Shown here: in pieces, positions 57,164 to 64,000 of the stretch
Numbering within the stretch: position 1 is the stretch's first letter
How the letters are laid out: every line of letters begins with the position of its first letter
Assembly: GCF_014851395.1 (NCBI RefSeq)
Contig: NW_024044459.1
Coordinates: forward strand, 1,612,001-1,676,000
Source: Micropterus salmoides
Taxonomy: Eukaryota > Chordata > Actinopteri > Centrarchiformes > Centrarchidae
Length of the DNA stretch: 64,000 nt
Direction of reading: 5' to 3'
Notes under the pieces: model-generated
Told to the model about the DNA's origin: nothing
Databases searched by the model: none
Seen by the model: the letters and a program-made list of their open reading frames with translations, nothing else
Program-made: the position numbers and the translations under genes

Positions 57164-59295
57164 TGAGTGACTCTGCTTGCCTGTGAAGTCATGTCCGCTG
57201 ACACAGAAACGTCCCACAAATAGCGATGAGGAGCGGTGGATGGGGTAAGAGGATTGGGAGCAGATTAGAGGCAGTGATTGCAGCGGCCTGTCCCTCCCAG
57301 CACTGAGTCCCTCCATGTTCAGCGCAGCTTAAAACCCCAGTAAAGGGAAACTGGGACACTGCTTATTGACACAAGTGACAGGATGTCGTGAAACGCTGGA
57401 CTTAGAAATATATTATATTACGCATTATTTTGCTGCTGCTTGTGTAAAAGGATTTGCACAATCAGGGTGTCACGACATTATGCATGTGTGTTCAGTCTGT
57501 AAAGTTATTTTCATCAAAGTTGTCACATTAAGAGATCAGTCTTCAGATGTTTTCGGTGAACTCTTGATAATTTACTTTACCAGCATACAAATATTTTAGT
57601 TTTTTATTTTCTTTAGCAATACTAAGGGTCTTACTTTACTCAGAATCACACGTGTCAAATCCTTTTGCCACATTATGTAACTCTTTACATTATCCTTACA
57701 ATAACAATTCCAGCGTTCTTTGCAGTTTGATAGTATAAAGTATACTAATAAGTATAATGTTGTCTCAATACCCTTTTTCATAAAATGGTTTCCTTATTAA
57801 AAATATCTAAGCTCAAAGGGCCCCTTTCTAGCATTTCAGAACTCTCACTGACCTTTTCAGCAAATGGTGGGGCCCTTTGGGCGGGATCTGACACTGGACA
57901 CTGTAAATACTATGAGAAAGGCCACTTACATTAATTGAGAACTCTTGTAATAATTCAGCTGACAGAATTTATTTTACTACCTAGAGAAAAAGTCAGAAGA
58001 CAAAATACCTTCTTGTTTATGCTTGAATATGTTCATACCAAAGTACAGAAGGTCATTTAACACTGGAGGATAATTAATGAATGATGAAAATTACGCACTG
58101 TCCATTATGAAACTGGAGATTGCAGAGTTGGAGAATCTGGAGAGGTCTGATTGTGCACCTCAGCCAACAAGGCATGAAAATGGCTTGCTAGTTGAAATAA
58201 TCTTGCATGGAGGGTGTTTTTGCATGCACAATCTGGCTGTATTGTTAGGATCTACAGTGGAAGTCATTTTTAAAATGACATTTGGAAAAACTCAGCCATA
58301 CAATTGTAGTAACAATGTAGTGGTAACTCAGAGTAATCAGTTGCAGTCAGTGATTGTGCAGACTGTATCACTGAGTCAGACAGCTGGCAGCTGCTTACTT
58401 AGTCTGGTTGCTCCTTTATTCAATCTTGTGTCACGTACTTTAACACTTACCTGCAGAAAGAAAACAGAATTAGAACTGGATTTAAAAAATAAATAGATAT
58501 TTACATTTATTTTAAGAAAACTATTAAACAATGCAAATAACCGAAACGAGTAGCTATCTCCTCACATTGATATCCATTTATACAGTACTATGCCATCACA
58601 CCCAGATTAGCTTTAACTAAGCTAGCTCACTACAATCAAGTGTAATATCAAATCTGCATATGCTTTTTCATTTTCATACATACAGTACGCTTTTGATGGT
58701 AAATCAACAGTGATCCTGGGTCTAACACTAAACCAGTGAGAATAATTTTATGTTTTTATGTTGATGTCTTGACTGGATGTTAATAAAATGTCTTCTAATT
58801 TCCAGAGATAATGAACAATGTCATCAAGAAGGCGAGAGAAAAAGGAAAATGGAAGGTAGGGGTCCTGCTATTCTGATCAAGTTTGGCATCATTCACCAAT
58901 GATCTTGACAATGTGAATATGAATAAAATCACTGAAGATATCACAATGAAATCCTTCTACTGTGTGTGACTGTGTCATAGGTGCTGGTGGTGGACAAGCT
59001 GAGTATGAGGATGGTTTCCTCGTGCTGCAAGATGACAGATATCATGTCAGAGGGAATCACTAGTAAGTACAACCATCCAGGTGACCTCAGTTCACTTCAG
59101 TTGTAGCTTTAAAGTAAGTTTAATCAAATGTAGTGCAGGTAAATTTAATTTAGTTCAGCTAAAATGATCCCACTAACATGTGGAGGATTCATTTGTAGAA
59201 AATATTTATGCATATTCATCAGAATCAGTTTTATTGCCAAGTAGGTTTACACATACAAGGAATTTGCTTTGGTGACTTGGTGCATAACAATAAAC

Positions 59296-59367
<72 letters not shown>

Positions 59368-62300
59368 TAAAAGAAGAAAAAATAATATGTGCAGTATGGC
59401 AGTTTGTGCAGTGATATGCTAAATATTTACATCAGATTTTAATCAGAATCAGAAAGTAGTATGTTACACATACGAGGAATTTGCTATGGTGATTAGGTGC
59501 TAGACATAGACATAAACAGTTTGTGTCTGGAGGTGAGAGGGGTGAGCCAAAATCTCTCTTGCCATCATTGCCCTTGACAGGTTGAACTTCCTCAGTTGCC
59601 AGAGGAAGTGCCTCCTCTTTTGGGCTTTCTTGAGGCTTCTGGGTGATGATGTTGCCCATTATTATTAATATTATTAATATTTTGAGATATGGATTTTTCA
59701 TTTCCATGAGCTGTAAACCGTAATCATCAAGATGAAAATGAACAGCCTTAAATATTTCACTTTATGTGTAATGAATCTAGAATATATAAAAGTTCAACTT
59801 TTTTACTTAAATTACGTTCTTAATTTCTGAGATGCACCTGTAGTTTGCTTTATTTCCAAGAATGGGCTGAAGAAGGGCTTGAAAGCTCAAATCTGGGCAT
59901 GCCTCCGTCCTTTCCCTAACTTTATTTAAAATAACAAATATCAAACACATTTCAAATATATTTTCTTGGTTCTCACTAAGAAGCTATTAATCCTGTTTTC
60001 GGTTGTTGTTAGTGGTTACACAAATATCCCCAGCTTTAGCTAAGCCTCACTTTTGTGCAAGACTCAGATTAAATAAGGTTAAATAAACTCAAATTAGATA
60101 CAGTAAATAAGAAATTGCACTGATAGATAATCTAAAAACTCAACAAAGTGAGCAGTAGGTGTGGCTTTTTTCATAGAATATAAAAGGAAATACATTTATG
60201 TTCCCCAGCGTAATAGTTTGTAATTTTACCTGACATGAGCCACATTGGTAACTGATGGCTCTCTTATTGCTGTAGCAGAGGTGTATTAAGCTATTGCTAA
60301 TACAAACCATATTTTCCTACTTCTGCTGCTTCACAGGAAAGGCGTTAAACTGGAGAAACACAGAATGGCTTAAAGGATAGGTTCAGATATTTTAAAGTCT
60401 TGAATAAATTTAATGTTTTATGAATATTAATAAAGGCAAACAGGTTATAAGAAATATTACATTTTTTATAGAGTAATCTAGATGTTGGTCAGCTAGATTT
60501 TAGCTTTGGCCAGATGACACATTTGAATAAGGGATCCAGAAGAGCTCTGGACCAAACTGAATATGCTGCATAATGAACAGGTCAAAAGTGGATTCTGGCT
60601 AGATGAGCTACCCATGATATCTCCAGGGCAGATCCGGTGCAGAGTCAGTTTGCTATCAGGATATAACTTCTTTGTTCATTTTAGGGTGTCATAGCAAGAT
60701 ATATGTTTGTCAATAATAACATGCATACAACATAATAACATGTCACATTTGATCCTCAAAGGATATTTATGTGAAAGACAAGGCAAGCAACTCCTAAACT
60801 CCTAAAAGGAAAAAATATGCTGACCTGACTTAACTGTTACTGGCACTGATATACAGAAGTATTAAAATGGTTTTGAAGGCTAATTTTTCAATGAACTCAA
60901 CAAAGAAACACTAGTTCAAAACTTAATATGATAACTGTAGCTCTTTTACATTCATTAGTGTTTCAAGGAATAAAAACCTCATAATGTTTGCTGTAAGGTA
61001 GGGACAGTTTCATTTGTTTGTGCAGATTCTGCATCAACATTTAACACTGACTAATCTGAGGGCAGTGATGTTCCTACAAACTACAAGTTGGAGAGCATAG
61101 TTCTAATCTAATCGAACTGACGGATGAGTATTGATTATTTCTTTTTTTTGTGTGTTCTCTAGTTGTAGAAGACATAAACAAGCGGCGTGAGCCTCTGCCA
61201 AGCATGGAGGCCATCTACCTAATCACACCCTCAGATGAGGTAATTGATACAGGTCCTGTACAAGCTGTTTAGAATTCTATGGTACAGTACTTGGATCCCT
61301 CAGTGATGTCTCATTGGCTTTCTTCATCCTGTATTTTGCAATTTTATATAGCAACTTGAAATGCCACTTTATTGTCATTTGAAAACTTCAAAATTAAATT
61401 CCAATAACGTTCATGGTTAGTTTGTGTGGTGGGGCAATATGATTACAGTTCTTGTTCTTTTAAATGTAGGAAAAGTAGGAACAGCTGAGTTTCTATTCAG
61501 TATTACTTTTTGCTATCTTTTGAACAGAGTGGAGAATTGTCCAAACTGTCATTACCTTTCACATTCACAGTTCATACGCTAAAACATTATTCTCTTCTGT
61601 TTCAGTCTGTTGAGGGTCTGATTGATGACTTCAGAGACCCACAGGCTCCTAGGTACCGGGCAGCTCACGTCTTCTTCACAGACAGTGAGTACCAACAAAC
61701 AGCAACAAAATATATATGGAGTATTTACAAACTCAAAGTTTATCAGTCAATCTGGGGATTCCTTGAACATGGATGTTTTCTCCTTGTGTTTGTTATTTTT
61801 TCCAAAGGGGCTAAAGACTGGTTCTCCTTCCCAAGTCATCACGTATGCATGGTCAAGACCTGTTGGCGTCACTTTGTAAAATACTGGGAAGCCCCTTAGC
61901 ACCATAGGTTAAAGCATTGGGGGAAGCCTTGTAGCGTCATTTATAAACAATAAAAGCAGGTGTAGGATATAAATGACAGAAAAGTCAGGAGGTGGTTGGA
62001 ATAGACGGGTGGGCACCAGGACGCCAGTGTTTTTTTTCCTGTGTGAAATGAAAAGGTGATTGATAGTTATTTTAGTGGAGTGGGTTACACAAGCCATGTA
62101 ATTTATTTAAGTAATCTTATATAAATTACATAAGTTTAGTTTTTTAGAAGAGGATATAAAGCTTTTATTGTCATTGTACAAAAATATACAACAAAATTAG
62201 GAGTGTTACTCCCAAGAAAAGGAGGAGTGGAATTAGTACACAGCCCTGTGGAGAGCCAGTGCTGAACATGAGGATGAGGATGGAGGAGAACTGGGGGGCG

Positions 62301-63634
62301 ATTTTAACCGTTTTTGGACAGTTCATGAACGTCCTTTATCCAGGTGCAGGTGAGAGTGGGGAAGCCCAAAACAGAGAGCTTGTCGACCAGTATATCAGGG
62401 ATGATTGTATTGAAGGCCCATCTGTAGTCAATGAAAAGCATCCTTACATGGCTCCCCAGGTGTTCCAGATGGCTCAGCGCAGTGTGGAGACAAGTAGCGA
62501 TGGCATCCTCTGTAGATCTGTTTGCTCTGTAAGCAAATGGGTCCAAGTTTGGAGGGAGGCCAGTTTTGGTGTGATGTCCAATGACCTTTTCAAGGCATTT
62601 CATGACTACTATGTTGTCATTGTTGCTAACTTGACAGCAGAGCCACACACGTCCAGAAAAGACACAAAAAGTTTACCCAAGGTGTTCAAAAACGATGCCA
62701 AAGGAGTCTTGACCAAGCCTCCAGATGTGATGAATTAGGAGTGAGAATGTGTTGAATCACTTGTATGTCAGGCTTTTGTGAAAAATCTTTCTCCCAGCCA
62801 GTGTTCGAATTACACCTTGATGCATGTCAAAAACAGCATATGTGCAGAAGTACACTATCGATATATATTGATTGAAACAGAGAATATTTAGCCTGGAACA
62901 ACAGACAGAGACATTATTCACCTTGCAATGTTTTTTAATCGCTCACTGCCAAGAAACTATAACAATGCCAAGGCAGTGGACTGGCAATGGTTTGCGTTAC
63001 TTTGTTAAACAGACCAGACTTTTATGAACATGCAAACAGCACCATGTTAATAAGACACAAATGATTAGAAATTGTTATGCGTGAATAAACAGGCAAGTTG
63101 ACAAGGACTTTACAATTAGTGTATTGTTTATTGTAGGAACCTGAATATACAGGAAAATATAAATGTTTACAGAAAAATACCCAGTGACACAGCAGAGCTC
63201 CCCCTACATTAACAAATTAGGCTTTCTATTTTTTTCAAACCCTGCTCCCAGCTAAAACTGAGACAACTAATGACATCATCAGTTTTGCTCAGACTTGACA
63301 AAAATCCAGAGCCACAGAAGACATTATACAACTATTTTACTCCCTGTGACTATTAAATTGATCTTATGTGTAACATTTCTCCCCCAGCCTTATTTTCTGT
63401 ACCAATATAAAGCAAACTACTTTATCTAATTTAAGAAAATAACAGTCAATATTGACATAACACTGTCATACTTTTGTCTAATTACTAATTATCTCAGTCA
63501 GTCACTATGTTTTTCTGTGATTCTTGGCAGCGATCCCAGACTCATTGTTTGGACTGTTGACCAAATCCCGCGCCTCCAAAGCCATGAAGGCCTTGACTGA
63601 GATCCACGTCGCCTTTCTGCCCTATGAATCTCAG
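52955..63634 (+). CDS. stxbp1: Syntaxin-binding protein 1 (munc18-1)-like gene, first six coding exons (3' part outside window)
   Basis: Coding exons: 52955-52991, 58806-58855, 58981-59062, 61163-61239, 61606-61684 and 63531-63634. All have GT/AG introns and consistent phases (1,0,1,0,1,0). The product starts [13 protein letters not shown] and continues with [51 protein letters not shown] and [15 protein letters not shown], which is domain 1 of the Sec1/Munc18 family. Munc18-1 binds syntaxin and the assembled SNARE complex to control synaptic vesicle fusion (established). The wording of exons 4-6 is closer to STXBP1 than to STXBP2 or STXBP3, and NIBAN2 lies head-to-head as in mammals. Teleosts keep two stxbp1 copies; which one this is cannot be told here. 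The last intron runs off the right edge. Confidence 0.93.
52992..54105. other. STXBP1 intron 1, first part; nothing recognised
   Basis: 53,200-53,560 is CpG-richer than its surroundings (GTTCGACGCGCAAAATACGC) and could belong to the promoter region. No exon signature. Confidence 0.35.
54112..54388 (+). mobile_element. tRNA-headed fish SINE with (GATG)n tail
   Basis: GGGGGCGGCATGGTGGAGCA, GATTCAAACCC (box-B-like), TTCTGTGTGGAGTTTGTTCT, GGCGACCTGTCCAGGGTGTA and a GATG tail at 54,355-54,388. A very common fish repeat. The ORFs on both strands come from it. Confidence 0.75.
54389..55334. other. STXBP1 intron 1 sequence; nothing recognised
   Basis: No supportable feature. Confidence 0.4.
55335..55775. 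mobile_element. Cluster of tRNA-derived SINE pieces in opposite orientations
   Basis: The central plus piece (about 55,465-55,650) has box A TGGCTCGCGAGGTAGAGC and box B GGTTCAATCCC followed by GAAGTGTCCTTGGGCAAGAT. Pieces at 55,340-55,460 and 55,625-55,765 read in reverse (TGACCACTCAAAGCGCTTTT; GATTGAACCGCAGACCTTCC). The result is near-palindromic. Confidence 0.7.
55776..58805. other. STXBP1 intron 1, last part
   Basis: Nothing recognised except the GT microsatellite at 57,099-57,161. A 139-codon frame at 58,077-58,496 shows no family signature. Confidence 0.4.
57099..57161. repeat. (GT)n microsatellite, ~60 bp
   Basis: Uninterrupted GT run. Confidence 0.97.
59205..59705 (-). mobile_element. 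LINE 3' end fragments with (TA)n expansion
   Basis: AGAATCAGTTTTATTGCCAA and ACACATACAAGGAATTTGCT (repeated at 59,445-59,485) are the reverse of a fish LINE 3' tail. 59,540-59,660 (GGTTGAACTTCCTCAGTTGC) matches a LINE C-terminal region in reverse. A pure TA run occupies 59,297-59,359. Confidence 0.65.
59706..61162. other. STXBP1 intron 3 remainder; nothing recognised
   Basis: AT-rich, no supportable feature. Confidence 0.4.
61685..62140. other. STXBP1 intron 5, first part; nothing recognised
   Basis: Open frames here run out of exon 5 and are not supported. Confidence 0.4.
62141..62760 (-). mobile_element. Tx1/jockey-type LINE, RT fragment in reverse
   Basis: The minus frame 62648-62304 reads [40 protein letters not shown] and [18 protein letters not shown], the finger/palm start of the RT. 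The plus-strand open frame over the same bases is its shadow. Confidence 0.8.
62761..63530. other. STXBP1 intron 5, last part; nothing recognised
   Basis: No repeat or exon signature until the acceptor at 63,530. Confidence 0.4.
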
Positions 63635-64000
63635 GTAAGACACTGTCTAGACTGGGATTAGACCACAGCAGCCGCTCATTATCGTCTGCCTCAGAAATGA
63701 TGGAGGGATTTCAGTCAACTGTGTGGTGTCTCTGGTGTCCTCAGCTAACAAGCTCATATTCAGATTATTCCTGGTGTGTGTACGTTTGGATACAAATAGG
63801 AGGTATTACATGCAGAAGTTATTCCTGGTTCACATCGACCATGAGTACTTTATTTGAATGTGGTGATTGCTGAAGTAAAATCCAATGTTAATTAAGTTAT
63901 ATGAATATATTGAAGTGGAGGGCCACAGACTGAGCAGCAGTAGTTGACGACTTGGGAGGAAGAACTTGTTGACCTGGTTGGGTACCCCAAAGGTCTGACT
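63635..64000. other. STXBP1 intron 6, start; nothing recognised
   Basis: Follows the donor GTAAGA at 63,635 and runs to the window edge. Confidence 0.45.

Noticed and set aside
58077..58496. 139-codon plus-strand frame in STXBP1 intron 1
   Set aside because: Does not resemble any munc18 exon and shows no family signature.
62259..62738. 159-codon plus-strand frame
   Set aside because: Shadow of a reverse-oriented LINE RT fragment.

Overview
This is a piece of a teleost (bony fish) chromosome, probably a spiny-rayed fish. The evidence is two vertebrate genes broken into short exons with GT/AG introns, dense fish-type repeats (V-SINE-like and tRNA-derived SINEs, L2-like, Tx1/jockey-like and R4/Dong-like LINE remains, hAT and piggyBac-like MITEs), and a complete-looking Maverick/Polinton.

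Layout. (1) 1-29,652, minus strand: the first five coding exons of a NIBAN2 (FAM129B)-like gene. The rest lies beyond the left edge. Introns are full of nested repeats. (2) 29,653-36,690: intergenic sequence holding an R4/Dong-like LINE (about 32,336-36,135) that carries a solo LTR (33,232-34,057, TSD AGGAC) and a smaller insertion. (3) 36,697-52,094: a 15.4-kb Maverick/Polinton with about 890-bp terminal inverted repeats and a perfect 6-bp target duplication TTTATA. (4) 52,955 to the right edge, plus strand: the first six coding exons of a munc18/syntaxin-binding protein gene, best matched by STXBP1. NIBAN2 and STXBP1 are also head-to-head neighbours in mammals, so the Maverick sits in the conserved intergenic region, about 0.86 kb before the STXBP1 start codon.

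The Maverick. Plus strand: a 5'-truncated integrase with chromodomain-like tail, a penton-type minor capsid candidate, a pVI-like basic protein, the major capsid protein and an adenain-like protease. Minus strand, converging on the same poly(A) region: a coiled-coil/basic protein, a small hydrophobic-tailed protein, a packaging ATPase and a protein-primed type DNA polymerase B in two overlapping frames. At the right end lies an unusual gene: a five-exon spliced coding unit (minus, 47,705-50,567) whose first four exons sit in a 1,431-bp tandem duplication.

Most striking points. The spliced accessory gene has symmetric 1-1 exons, so the duplication could be read through in frame. The polymerase frames overlap at an A AAA AAC heptamer in the correct phase for -1 frameshifting. 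The frame breaks in capsid, protease, polymerase and one duplicate exon 1 all look like single-base losses, which fits residual sequencing error as well as decay. The left TIR ends exactly inside the integrase gene, which suggests that one terminus was copied onto the other.
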